This document shows, piece after piece, positions 25,340 to 33,747 of a DNA stretch of 64,000 bases. Position 1 is the first letter of the stretch. The number at the start of each line of letters is the position of its first letter. The notes under the pieces are model-generated. The model saw only the letters and a program-made list of their open reading frames with translations, searched no databases and was not told where the DNA came from. Source of the DNA: Methanosarcina mazei S-6 (GTDB lineage: Archaea > Halobacteriota > Methanosarcinia > Methanosarcinales > Methanosarcinaceae). The translations under genes were made by a program, and so were the position numbers. The DNA lies in contig NZ_CP009512.1 in assembly GCF_000970205.1 (NCBI RefSeq), forward strand, positions 496,001 to 560,000. Reading direction: 5' to 3'.

Positions 25340-27244
25340 TTACATAAATTTCACAAGTGGACAGACCTCTATACAGGCTCCACAGTGAGTGCAGCTGTCT
25401 TTTATCCAGGCTCTCTTCTCTTTCATTTCAATTGCGCCGTGTTCGCAGTGCCCTACACAGACCCCGCACCCCTGGCAGAGAAAGGCTCTTCTTACCGAGA
25501 ACTCAACCATTCTCATGAGTTTTTTCAGTGTTTTTTCGTTCTCACTTCTCCCGTTCACATTTCCTGAAGCATAGACCTGGGCTCTGGATTCCCCCAGGGA
25601 AACAGAAGCAGCCCCCTCTATGAAGGAAACCTTACCTGCAGGTTTAAGCATACCGCTTTCTTCCAGGGTTCCTATATCTATCGCCTGCCCGAAGCTTCCG
25701 TCCGCAGAAATTCCTCCTGCTTTGCAGGGTCTGTATCCTGTGACAACTTCAAGATGGAGTTCTTTTGGAACTTCCTGAGTAGGGAGCAGGGAAATTCCTT
25801 TTTTAGCCGTAAGTTCCTGCAATACTTTCGGGTAGCGCTTGTAGCGCCATAAGCCGTATTTTACCCATTCAGGGGAAAGTCCCATTTTTTCTGCATAAGC
25901 CAGAAGATGGGAGTTGAGCTTTTTTGCAAGTTCGGGGTGGCTTTCCTCGAGCTGGAAGAAGTCGGATAGGGACGAAGAAGGGCAAAGCCAGCATCCCATT
26001 CGGTCATACCCTTTCTCATATGCCATATTATAGGGAGCTTTTGTCCTGAAAAGGTAGAGCCAGACATGCAGAGCTGTCCATTCCTGTATGGGAGATGCTC
26101 CAACCTGGTTTCCTACCCAGGGGTTTTTCCAGACTTTCTTACTGATAGACCGGGCGTGAGATTCATACTGGCGCTGCCCTATAAAGCTCAGGCAGCCCCC
26201 CTCATAGTTTTCGTCAATCAGCCTGGTAATGGGTCCCAGTTTGCAGATCTTGCAGCACCAGCGTGTGTCCATCGTAGGGGGCCCGAAAACTCTTATGGAC
26301 TCCCAGAAAGAATCCCCTGCACTCGCAGTCCTGAGAGACTTTCCATAATATTCCGCAACCTTTTTGACGTTTTCAAGGGTTTCCGGAAACTCAAGCCCGG
26401 TATCTGCAAACATCAATTCGTAATCTTCCAGAGTTTCATCCACAAGCTGTAACACTGCAAGGCTGTCCTTGCCCCCGGAATAAGATACGCTGACCTTCAG
26501 GTCCATACTTCCTGAAACATTTCTTATAAAAGTATGAGCGTTTTCTACCATGGAGCCCAGAATTTTCTCATTGGCTTTTACGGCGTCGTCCCAGTTCCGT
26601 CCCGACTCAAGGGTTTTTGCAGCCTTCGGCTCCGCACTCCAGCGCGGTTTTACCGCATTCCCGCGCTTTTCCTCTATCATTTCTTTTCCTGCCATCCTGG
26701 CTCTTCCGCAGCAGACCACTTCTCCGGCAGGGTTCAGGACAACGACTTCGTCCTCTCTTTTAATCTCAGGGTCTGCATCAAGGACTCCGGGAGCCAGGAT
26801 ACTTGCCCCTTTTTTAAGGATGAAAGGCAAAATTTCCTCTTCAATAACGACCCATTTTTTCAGGTCTTTCCTATCCCTGCCCTGAAAAAGCCGTCTTGCC
26901 CCTTCGAGGCGGGGAAGAAGGACCCATTCGCAGCTTTCTATTTCAAATCTAATAGATGCAAGGACTTCCCCGTCCACTATAATTTCATCCATCCGGTCTT
27001 CATAAGGGGCTTTGTTAAGAACCACAAGGTGACCTTCGGGGATAAGAGTAGCATTAAATTGTTTTTCAGAAACGGAATTTATGCGCTTGATATCATAATC
27101 AAAAGCCGGGCGAATATCTCCGGGAGGAGTTACTTCAACTTTTTTTGTTCTTCTGCCGCACCCGCACTGTTTTCCGAGCACAGGCACATTGCAGGCCTCG
27201 CACCAGTGCAGGAGCATTTTGCCAAGGTATGCTGGTCTGGACAT
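25340..27244 (-). CDS. PAPS-reductase-like PP-loop protein with zinc-ribbon/PUA front and double ferredoxin tail
   Basis: A 634-residue fusion. Residues 10-30 form a Cys zinc ribbon (CEAC...CGCG). About 50-185 is a PUA-like region. The PP-loop SYSGGKDS is at 254-261. A cysteine-rich stretch with WCCKICK and GCWLCP completes the PAPS-reductase/adenylyl-sulfate core. Residues 588-634 carry two 4Fe-4S ferredoxin motifs (CQGCGVCVGHC and CTHCGACIEVCP). Such archaeal fusions are annotated as phosphoadenosine phosphosulfate reductases, but the front half resembles RNA-modification proteins. Sulfur transfer to RNA or sulfite/APS reduction are both possible. It is monocistronic. A triple 52-bp repeat sits just upstream of the start. 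Confidence 0.82.
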   Translation of the reverse strand: MSRPAYLGKMLLHWCEACNVPVLGKQCGCGRRTKKVEVTPPGDIRPAFDYDIKRINSVSEKQFNATLIPEGHLVVLNKAPYEDRMDEIIVDGEVLASIRFEIESCEWVLLPRLEGARRLFQGRDRKDLKKWVVIEEEILPFILKKGASILAPGVLDADPEIKREDEVVVLNPAGEVVCCGRARMAGKEMIEEKRGNAVKPRWSAEPKAAKTLESGRNWDDAVKANEKILGSMVENAHTFIRNVSGSMDLKVSVSYSGGKDSLAVLQLVDETLEDYELMFADTGLEFPETLENVKKVAEYYGKSLRTASAGDSFWESIRVFGPPTMDTRWCCKICKLGPITRLIDENYEGGCLSFIGQRQYESHARSISKKVWKNPWVGNQVGASPIQEWTALHVWLYLFRTKAPYNMAYEKGYDRMGCWLCPSSSLSDFFQLEESHPELAKKLNSHLLAYAEKMGLSPEWVKYGLWRYKRYPKVLQELTAKKGISLLPTQEVPKELHLEVVTGYRPCKAGGISADGSFGQAIDIGTLEESGMLKPAGKVSFIEGAASVSLGESRAQVYASGNVNGRSENEKTLKKLMRMVEFSVRRAFLCQGCGVCVGHCEHGAIEMKEKRAWIKDSCTHCGACIEVCPLVKFM

Positions 27245-27283
27245 ATCACGCAGATTGAGTGAGGTTCACCTTTAAAAGGCTTT

Positions 27284-27439
27284 GGCTCAACCTTTTTAAA
27301 AAAAAGCTTGACCAAAAATTTCTGTAAAAAGCTCTGGCTCAACCTTTTTAAAAAAAAGCTTGACCAAAAATTTCTGTAAAAAGCTCTGGCTCAACCTTTT
27401 TAAAAAAAAGCTTGACCAAAAATTTCTGTAAAAAGCTCT
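27284..27439. repeat. 52-bp tandem repeat, three copies, in the PAPS-reductase-like promoter region
   Basis: Units begin GGCTCAACC at 27284, 27336 and 27388, with a partial copy from 27440. Each unit contains a TTTTTAAAAAAAAGCTT TATA-like core flanked by CAACC and GACC. The first copy ends about 40 bp from the start codon, so the array occupies the promoter. Confidence 0.88.
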
Positions 27440-27545
27440 GGCTTTTACTATGAGAAAGTCTTAATATCGAGTTTATTTTGTAGCCGTAGCAGGAATTGCG
27501 TATTTGAACTGAAAAAGTAGCATACTTGTTCAATCCAGGTCTTGT

Positions 27546-28550
27546 TTATTTTTTTCTAAGTTTCCGTCCTCCATACAGGCAGGTCAAACTTCCCAATAAT
27601 CCGAAGCCTGGAGCAGAGTTACTTTTGCTCGGTTCATTTCCGACTGAATTACTGCCATTTGATCTACTGCCATTATTAGATCCAGAATCAATATTGTTTG
27701 AATTGTTTTGATCCTGATATTTCTTTAAAGACTCTTTCTCGACCATTGGACCTATCTCACTCATGAAAGCATAGTCATCTTCCGTGATATTTTCTGGATA
27801 CCTGTCCCAGATGTCCTGTAATCGAGCTTTATACCTCTCTTTTTCCTTCTCAGAAACATCGAAGTTGTCAATATATTCCATCGTAATATCTTGACTTTCA
27901 GGATCTGTAGCAGCAAAAGCAAGCCCTCTATATGGCATACGTTTCACCACATCCGGCAAAGAAGCCTGCAGCTCCAGGTAATCCGCAACCTCCTTCATTC
28001 CTTCTTCGCCCAGCTCAGCCTCCAGAGCCTCCATTTTTAACTGGGCAGCATCTTTAACTGGGGTGGTATTTTGCTCTTTGGTAGAAGCTTCTCTTGCAGA
28101 TTTTTGAGTTTGAATGAATCTTTTTGTCATTATTTCATTAATCACTTTTAAAGGCTCATTGTCTTCAACTTTAAAATCATCAGGATACCTTTCCCATATA
28201 TCCTGCAGGTCAGCCTTTAATTTCTCTTTATCCTCCTTCTTAAGATCAGATTCGTCAATTGCAGTCATATAAGCAGCCCTGCTCTCGTTATCCGTCGCGG
28301 CAAAGGCAATCGAGCTATAAGGAGATGCCTTGACAGCATCCGGCAAAGAGGCTTGCAGCTGCAGGTATTCTGCAACTTTTTTCATTCCTTCCTCACCCAT
28401 TTCAGCCTCTAGAGCCTCCATCTCTAACTGGGCAGCATCTTTAGTCTGGTTTGTTTGCTGTTCTTCGGTGGAAGCCATTGCTAATGGCGGCAGGAATAAA
28501 CACAAAACTATGGCAACATGTAGCACTAATATTCCATCTTTAGCATTCAT
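27546..28550 (-). CDS. Secreted surface protein with duplicated domain and PGF-CTERM-like anchor
   Basis: 334 residues from ATG 28550, chosen because GGAGAG is eight bases upstream and a signal peptide (ILVLHVAIVLCLFLPPLAMA) then follows at once. Two homologous segments of about 105 residues each start AAQLEMEALEAEMGEEGMK and AAQLKMEALEAELGEEGMK and end in DIWERYP/DIWDRYP. An Asn/Ser/Gly-rich linker leads to APGFGLLG, a short hydrophobic stretch and RKLRKK. That tail fits the PGF-CTERM signal processed by archaeosortase A, giving a lipid-anchored cell-surface protein. The function of the repeated domain is unknown. A transposase gene begins just upstream in the opposite direction. Confidence 0.72.
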   Translation of the reverse strand: MNAKDGILVLHVAIVLCLFLPPLAMASTEEQQTNQTKDAAQLEMEALEAEMGEEGMKKVAEYLQLQASLPDAVKASPYSSIAFAATDNESRAAYMTAIDESDLKKEDKEKLKADLQDIWERYPDDFKVEDNEPLKVINEIMTKRFIQTQKSAREASTKEQNTTPVKDAAQLKMEALEAELGEEGMKEVADYLELQASLPDVVKRMPYRGLAFAATDPESQDITMEYIDNFDVSEKEKERYKARLQDIWDRYPENITEDDYAFMSEIGPMVEKESLKKYQDQNNSNNIDSGSNNGSRSNGSNSVGNEPSKSNSAPGFGLLGSLTCLYGGRKLRKK

Positions 28551-28597
28551 CTGTTCTCTCCAGGACTCAGTTCCAAAATCTAGTGATAAAAGTAAAT

Positions 28598-28647
28598 GTA
28601 ACATCACTACACAAAATTATAATTCTATAATTATGTAATGATGTTAC
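28598..28647. repeat. 50-bp imperfect palindrome at the left of the transposase gene
   Basis: GTAACATCA (28598-28606) pairs with TGATGTTAC (28639-28647), with inner TTATAATT symmetry. It lies between the surface-protein gene and the transposase and may be part of the IS end or its promoter. Confidence 0.5.
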
Positions 28648-28657
28648 GGCACAAATA

Positions 28658-29962
28658 ATGGTAACTATAAACCTTACTCTTAATAACTTTTCGGAGCTCC
28701 CTGCTCTTTTAGACGTTTTTGGTTGTTTTGGAAACGATTACGAATACACTACACAAGGAATTTTTCGTAGAAAAATTCCTCCAGCCTGTTCTATTTGTAG
28801 TACTCCAATGGTTCATAATGGCTATAATCCCCATACCAAACAAGGTCTTGGAGAAATCATCATTGGTCGATATAAATGCTCAAATTGTGGTAGTACACAC
28901 GAAGAAGATCATAGCTTTTGGGAAGATCTGAAAGCTTTACTTTATGATTCATTCAATGATTTCTTCAAGTTACTCAGATACCATAACGTTTCATATGAAG
29001 GAATCTCTGATATAATGGACTTCATCTATCCAAGATCAAGAAGCACTATTTTAAGAGCATTCTACAAAGAAATGGAACAGGAAACTGTTCCATTTTCAGA
29101 AAATATACATATGGTACACTATGACGAACAACATCCAAAAGAAGGACGCTGTCAGAAATACCGTTTAACCTTACTGGACGCAAAAACTCAAACAACAATA
29201 GCAGATGACCTTTTTGATGATAAGAGTCCAGAAACAATCAAGGAATTTCTACGGAAAAATCTTGATGCATCAGAACCTGTGTTTATCGTTACGGATTTTG
29301 ATAAGAGATACCCTGATATATTAAAGGAAATTTTTGGAGATAAGTTAGTGCATCAATATTGTTTGATGCACTTAAACAAGCTTATAGTTAGTGATTTTCC
29401 AAAAAATACAACCATTGAACAGGAACTATTGAAGTACAGGTTATTGAATATATTTTACAATCGAGAGAATGAAATTAAATTTTTGGAAGAACTTCAATCT
29501 GAAGAACTCAACGTAATTAATAATGAAGAAAAACATCAAGAATGGAGTAAAAAAGCAAAAAAGGAATTTAACCAGTTTAGACGTAAATTAAAGCTTGAAA
29601 GAAGACGAAAAAAGGAAAATCTTCCACTTAATAGTCTTGAAAAAGCAAAACATAACTTCGATAAATTAATGGAAAATATAAGAACATACGATCAAACGAT
29701 TCAAAAACGATTATGGATGATCAATAAACACTGGTTAAATCTTACTTTGTTCCATTATCTTCCAGGAGCGCCAGCGACAAATAACCCTATCGAAAGCTAT
29801 TATTCTAAAAGTCTAAAAACTGATAACAAGAAGCAGTTCAGGACTGATAAAGGAATTGGGAACCAGATTAAACTTACTCAAATGAGAAGATTAAATTTGC
29901 TCAAGAAACCACAAAAGTCATTTCTGGAATTGTTCAGATTATTTAATCCATTTAAGCTTTAG
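28658..29962 (+). mobile_element. Insertion sequence transposase, intact (possibly ISNCY/ISM1-like)
   Basis: A 434-residue transposase with no frame break. An N-terminal zinc-finger pair (CSIC...CSNCGS) comes first, then a DDE-type core with VHYDEQHPKEGR, FIVTDFDKRYPDI and HQYCLMHLNKL, a basic coiled segment rich in Lys/Arg/Glu, and TNNPIESYYSK near the end. The layout suits MULE/ISNCY-type archaeal transposases (an ISM1 relationship is a guess). I could not define terminal inverted repeats with certainty, so only the coding span is given. It is AT-richer than its neighbours. The intact frame suggests recent activity. Confidence 0.82.
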
Positions 29963-30548
29963 TAATCTATTTTGGGATAGGAGTTAAGGATTATGTAGCG
30001 GAGCGTATCGATTTTAGGCAAAAAATAAAGTGAAAAATTAAAGGAATAAAAGAATTCTTTGGCATTCATGCCAAAGAAATTGTTTCTCAAGGATTATTAC
30101 AGTTTATTTGGCCAGTTAGCAGAGAAAAGTGAAGATTTAAGGAAGGAAAAAATGAGAAATCACTAAATTATGAAATTGTGTCCGCTATCCCTATAAATAA
30201 TAAATTTCCGGTTTTCATGATATCACATTCAAAAAATGGTGAGAATAACGGAAATAAACAAAGAAGAAAGAGAAATATTCTCCTCCTTTGTTGTTTATGT
30301 CACTTCATTCAAATTGCAGTTTCTGTCTCTTTATTTTTCCTTTCTTGTCTCTTTGTTTTTCCTTCCTGTCTCTCTGTTTTTCCTTTCCTGTTTCCTTTCC
30401 CAGATTTTCGTTTCCTAAGAATCACGGTTTTATGTCATTTCCGAAATTGATTCGGCTATTTTCAGTATTTGAAGAAGATTTGCTGTTATTGTAAATTATT
30501 GAATTGTCGAATGAATAACCTTCAGGCAGGTACTCTGGAATGAGGATT
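29963..30548. other. Spacer after the transposase: hairpin and pyrimidine repeat
   Basis: It contains a near-perfect hairpin at 30055-30078 (11-bp arms TTCTTTGGCAT/ATGCCAAAGAA) that could be the right end or a terminator of the insertion sequence. A C/T-rich tandem repeat of 21-22 bp (units start TGTCTC at 30324, 30346, 30367, 30389) follows. Open frames here are low-complexity and rejected. Confidence 0.5.
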
Positions 30549-31325
30549 TCAAAAACTGGTTTTCTCTCTTGCTTCTTCAGGGCTCGGTTTTTCAGAGGAT
30601 TTGATTTCCTTAAGTTTTTCAGAGGATTTGATTTCCTTAATATCCAGTGTTTTTACTTCTGCGCCGTCCGGAATCTCGAATTTAAACTCAGAGTCAGGAA
30701 TTCCGGAGTTGACTTTCAGGTCCCGAATTTCGATTTTTGCGGTCAGATTTCCATCGCCATCATACATCTCATACCTCAGAGGCATCCATGTTTCTTTATC
30801 TACCCAGATTTTTGTCCTGTTTATCATCGGATAAGCTCCATCTTTTTCTTTCGAACTTGTCTCCAGCAGGTAAGCAGTCCTTCCATCTATGTTTTCCACT
30901 CTGAGCAGTGTTACATTTGTAGAATTCAGGAATTCACCTATAGCATTGATGCAGTCGCTTTTCGTAGGTTCGGGGATATCGGGAAGCTCCATTTTTATGA
31001 CTTCATTCGTAGCCGGGATGTAACTCCACGCGAATTCCCCATCCGAAACAATAATTATCTGATCCTTTTTCCCGGGTTCCGTTATAATGTCTTTACTCAT
31101 GTTCGGCTTTTTGAACATGGTCTTATATTCGATTTCCGCAGTTTTTCCCCCTGCGTAGGAGGTCATGTACATTGTATACGAATAGTCTTCAGTGCTGTTC
31201 TGTTTGTCCAGCATCTGGGTTACAATCTCTTCTGCACTCAGGTTTTCTTCCGTGCAGCCTGAGGCAAAGAGGATTATAGCTACAAATGCCAGCATGAGTA
31301 TCGATTTGAGTCCTTTCGTTGGCAT
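30549..31325 (-). CDS. LolA-like outer-membrane-lipoprotein-sorting family lipoprotein
   Basis: A 258-residue lipoprotein from ATG 31325, preceded by AGGAGGAG. The signal peptide ends in the lipobox FASGC. The mature part resembles the LolA/DUF4367-type half-barrel family common in Methanosarcina: SAEEIVTQML start, DGEFAWSYIPATNEVIKM, GRTAYLLETS, KIWVDKETWMPLRYEM, and EFKFEIPDGAEV end. The family is thought to bind lipids or hydrophobic ligands outside the cell. The role here is unknown. Near the C-terminus a 27-bp repeat doubles the peptide KEIKSSEKL. The ribosome-binding region itself is duplicated (31326 and 31358). Confidence 0.75.
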   Translation of the reverse strand: MPTKGLKSILMLAFVAIILFASGCTEENLSAEEIVTQMLDKQNSTEDYSYTMYMTSYAGGKTAEIEYKTMFKKPNMSKDIITEPGKKDQIIIVSDGEFAWSYIPATNEVIKMELPDIPEPTKSDCINAIGEFLNSTNVTLLRVENIDGRTAYLLETSSKEKDGAYPMINRTKIWVDKETWMPLRYEMYDGDGNLTAKIEIRDLKVNSGIPDSEFKFEIPDGAEVKTLDIKEIKSSEKLKEIKSSEKPSPEEAREKTSF

Positions 31326-31404
31326 CACGCTACTCCTCCTTCAACGGGTGTTGTTATCACGTTACTCCTCCCTCAATGGGTAATTTTTTAATTCATAAAA
31401 AGAA

Positions 31405-31448
31405 GGCAGGAAACCCGCTAAATCTAAAGATTTAACGGGAGGAATGCC
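31405..31448. repeat. Hairpin resembling an IS200/IS605-type element end
   Basis: GGCAGGAAACCCG and CGGGAGGAATGCC flank a CTAAATCT-AA-AGATTTA stem with one mismatch. The layout is like the imperfect end hairpins of IS200/IS605-type (TnpB) elements in methanogens. GTCAAC follows. No tnpA or tnpB frame remains. Confidence 0.35.
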
Positions 31449-31500
31449 GTCAACACCCCTTACTGCCTTTTTTCACCTTTTTTATTTTTATAATTGTAAT

Positions 31501-31521
31501 GGGAACGGAATAACCGTTCCC
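31501..31521. repeat. Perfect hairpin GGGAACGG-AATAA-CCGTTCCC
   Basis: An 8-bp perfect stem with 5-base loop between the two IS605-like hairpins. Its function is unknown. Confidence 0.5.
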
Positions 31522-31774
31522 CGCCTACTTTCGTAGGGTAATGCGTATCCTGAAGTATAGAATAATTTCAGGAATCCGTCTTCCTCTCGATCAGATATTG
31601 CAAGGTTTTTGATATAAGCGCTGTCCACAACCCTTTAGGACTTTTAACTTGTATCCTTAGAGCTTCAAACTGAGGCGACATTCGAAGGTAACTATATGAT
31701 TCTTGCATATCGTTTACCAATTTTGTTTACTCCAATTGATGATCTGGTCAACAAGGGCTATCTTTAGACAAGCC

Positions 31775-31810
31775 CCTTCCTCGACCGCATCAGCGGGCAG
31801 GGAGGGGTAG
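31775..31810 (+). repeat. Hairpin resembling an IS605-type right end, followed by TTGAC
   Basis: CCCCTTCCT pairs with AGGGAGGGG and GACCGC with GCGGGC around an ATCA loop, each with one mismatch. TAGTTGAC follows directly. This resembles the right-end or omega-RNA hairpin of TnpB-coding elements, but no tnpB is present, so it would be a remnant or a non-autonomous element. Confidence 0.35.
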
Positions 31811-32077
31811 TTGACCGGTAACTGTTAATTTTCAAGAAGATAATATATCCTGAATGTCCCGGTTCTGCCATAGTTTCCGAAATTTTAACTTATTTCTTCA
31901 AGCAAATATAAAGTTGTAGCTATTTTTTATATTATTAGTATATATAGAATTATTTCTTTATCTTTTTAAATCTTTTATTAATTATAGTTAATAAGCTTAT
32001 TTATAAACAAAAATTACTAACAAATAACCCGCTTATCCAGTAGAATATTAACTTCGATAAATGCTTTGGAAAACATA

Positions 32078-32240
32078 TTTAAACTCTATAAACTCCTATA
32101 TACTCTTCTTTGTTAACTCCTTATAAGTTTTCTGTGTAAATTCTCGAACAATTGTTTTTCAGACTCGAAAAGAATCTGAAATTAATCCCTGATTTTTGAT
32201 TGTTTGATGGTTTGGCTAGAAAATATATATGAACAAATTG
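32078..32240 (-). promoter_or_regulatory. Leader module, copy C (orphan)
   Basis: On the minus strand: a TATA-like CATATATATTTTCTAG, CAAACAATCA, a CAGATTC/GAGTCTG hairpin, then CAGAAAACTTATAAGGAGTT and GAGTTTAAATA. The same blocks in the same order occur upstream of two secreted-protein genes (34501-34650, 37400-37580). No gene follows this copy, so its gene has probably been lost. Confidence 0.55.
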
Positions 32241-32673
32241 CCCTAACTCGTATTCAAATACATATATAAAAGAAGATTAGTAAAATTTTACAGTCTTACA
32301 AGTCGATATTTAAATTAATCCATATAAATCCTGGACTGATATATTCTCGAATTACAATATTTAGAGGAATAAGTGCAAGTATGAAGATATTTTATGATGA
32401 ATTATAGGCTCAAGGTTGAGAGATCAATCTATCCTTGCAAATCCCTACAGGCCAGGTTACTAAGATCTTAAAAAGCTTCTAACAAATTCAAAAAACAATA
32501 GCAAGAAAATTTATTGAAATCTATTTATATTTGTAGGTTTCTCCGATCAAATTTTCTAAGCATACTTTTCCCATGAACCAATATACGTGTGCGATATAAT
32601 ACGCGTGTGCGTTGCATATGTATACGTATGGACATTACAACCGACTAAATACAGATACTTAGCGAAATTCTCT

Positions 32674-32883
32674 CTAGTCAATTCCTAACTTAACAAGAAT
32701 CCAGTAGGCAAAAAACCCAAAAAGAAAAAATCCAATCAGTGATATTGTTATTAATGGATAGTCATGTACTCCATTTTTAGATACTGCTTCTCCGAGTTTT
32801 TGTGATATAACTTGAGCAAGTACGGTCATAGCAATAACCGTGAAAACTGGAATTAAAATCCTTAATATCTGTTTTCTTTCCAT
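32674..32883 (-). CDS. Small two-helix membrane protein
   Basis: 69 residues: MERKQ start, hydrophobic helix (about 7-27), polar loop with SKNGVHDYP, second helix (about 45-64) and a short tail. GGTGAT lies just before the ATG. A GGCTGATT/AATCAGCC hairpin is 20 bp upstream. The second small gene at 33483-33665 has the same plan and a similar hairpin upstream. A secreted-protein gene precedes that one, while here an IS1634 relic sits in that position. No family is recognised. Size and setting would suit an immunity or anchoring peptide, which is inference only. Confidence 0.55.
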   Translation of the reverse strand: MERKQILRILIPVFTVIAMTVLAQVISQKLGEAVSKNGVHDYPLITISLIGFFLFGFFAYWILVKLGID

Positions 32884-32902
32884 GTTATCACCAAATAAAA
32901 AA

Positions 32903-32922
32903 GGCTGATTAAAAAATCAGCC
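32903..32922 (-). repeat. GGCTGATT-AAAA-AATCAGCC hairpin
   Basis: Perfect 8-bp stem, 4-base loop, directly upstream of the 69-residue membrane protein. On the minus strand it is followed by TTTTTTATTT, so it could attenuate or terminate read-through from a gene upstream. The stem sequence matches the twin hairpins at 33687-33728. Confidence 0.65.
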
Positions 32923-32953
32923 GATATTCAACTGCCTTTCCGCAGATCTCCAC

Positions 32954-33401
32954 TCAAAAGTAGTATTTTTCACAATTTTTCCCCATCAACCTTATTATCT
33001 TGGCTTTAACTTCATTCATGTTGGCAATTTGAGTTACTACTTTTGAATCAATTTCCAGTTTTACTTCTGTAATCCCTCTCATTAGCATAAAAGCCCACTT
33101 CAAAGTGGGCTTTTGAGTTTGTTTTAACTTGGTCAAGCATTGTTTCCCCTGTTTCATTTAGCCTTTCTCTTAATTTCCATTCCGCTACCGGGTAAACCAT
33201 TAGAGTTAATACCATTACCATTGATAGAGCTTCAATTCTTTGAGGTTTTTTCAAATAAACCTCCGAAACCCTGAAACTTTTGTCCTTTATGAACCTGAAC
33301 CCTTTTTCAACTTTACTTTGATTTTTGTAGTAATCCAGCATCTTTTCAGCATCAAGATTGAGAAAACGTCTTAAATTCAAACCATTAATATGACTGGACA
33401 A
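32954..33401 (-). pseudogene. IS1634-family transposase C-terminal relic
   Basis: Two overlapping minus frames (33048-33401 and 32954-33157) together give the C-terminal quarter of an IS1634 transposase. Visible are DYYKNQSKVEKGFRFIKD, VYLKKPQRIEALSMVM and YPVAEWKLRERL in one frame. After a frameshift near 33100, TLKWAFMLMRGI and a GKNCEKYYF end follow in the other. The N-terminal three quarters, including most of the catalytic core, are missing. It sits where a secreted-protein gene would be expected upstream of the 69-residue membrane protein. Confidence 0.8.
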
Positions 33402-33482
33402 TAATCAGTGTTAACTTTCTAATTCAGTTCGGGTTTTAAATAATTAAACGCACAGGTAGAGTTAAAAAAAGTCTAACAGTAT

Positions 33483-33665
33483 TCAATTAAATTTTCCAGT
33501 TTTTCGATAATAACTAGCCGATTTATATAAATATCCACAAATGAACGCAATCCAAATAGAGAAATAAGTTATATAATCATATTTTGGATAATGTATAGTA
33601 AGTCTAACTACTGCTACTAAAGTAATAACTTGAATTAACAATGTTATCATGTTCTTTTTTTCCAT
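33483..33665 (-). CDS. Small two-helix membrane protein, second copy of the cassette type
   Basis: 60 residues: MEKKN start, hydrophobic helix (about 6-24), short loop HYPKYDY, second helix (about 31-46) and a basic end YYRKTGKFN. An AGAGGG ribosome-binding site lies 6-8 bases upstream. It follows a secreted-protein gene on the same strand by 82 bp, and two GGCTGAT/ATCAGCC hairpins lie in that gap. There is no clear sequence family. The plan matches the 69-residue protein at 32674-32883. Confidence 0.55.
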   Translation of the reverse strand: MEKKNMITLLIQVITLVAVVRLTIHYPKYDYITYFSIWIAFICGYLYKSASYYRKTGKFN

Positions 33666-33686
33666 AATATCCCTCTAAATTAAATT

Positions 33687-33728
33687 TGGCTGATTGTAAT
33701 ATCAGCCAGGCTGATTATAATATCAGCC
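33687..33728 (-). repeat. Twin GGCTGAT/ATCAGCC hairpins
   Basis: TGGCTGAT-N6-ATCAGCCA (33687-33708) and GGCTGAT-N6-ATCAGCC (33709-33728) stand back to back between the secreted-protein gene and the small membrane-protein gene. The stem is the same as at 32903-32922. Confidence 0.75.
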
Positions 33729-33747
33729 AAATGGTTAATTAAATTGG

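Larger units (their letters stand above)
31329..32673. other. Non-coding stretch with IS605-like hairpins and an orphan leader
   Basis: About 1.35 kb without a convincing gene. Three strong hairpins lie at 31405-31448, 31501-31521 and 31775-31810, and an orphan copy of a leader module is at 32078-32240. A 46-codon minus frame (31568-31708) between the hairpins is unrecognised. The region looks like mobile-element debris next to the secreted-protein cassettes. Confidence 0.55.

Noticed and set aside
28598-28647. Palindrome as a defined terminal inverted repeat of the 28.6-kb insertion sequence
   Set aside because: No matching sequence is evident on the right side, so element borders were left undefined.
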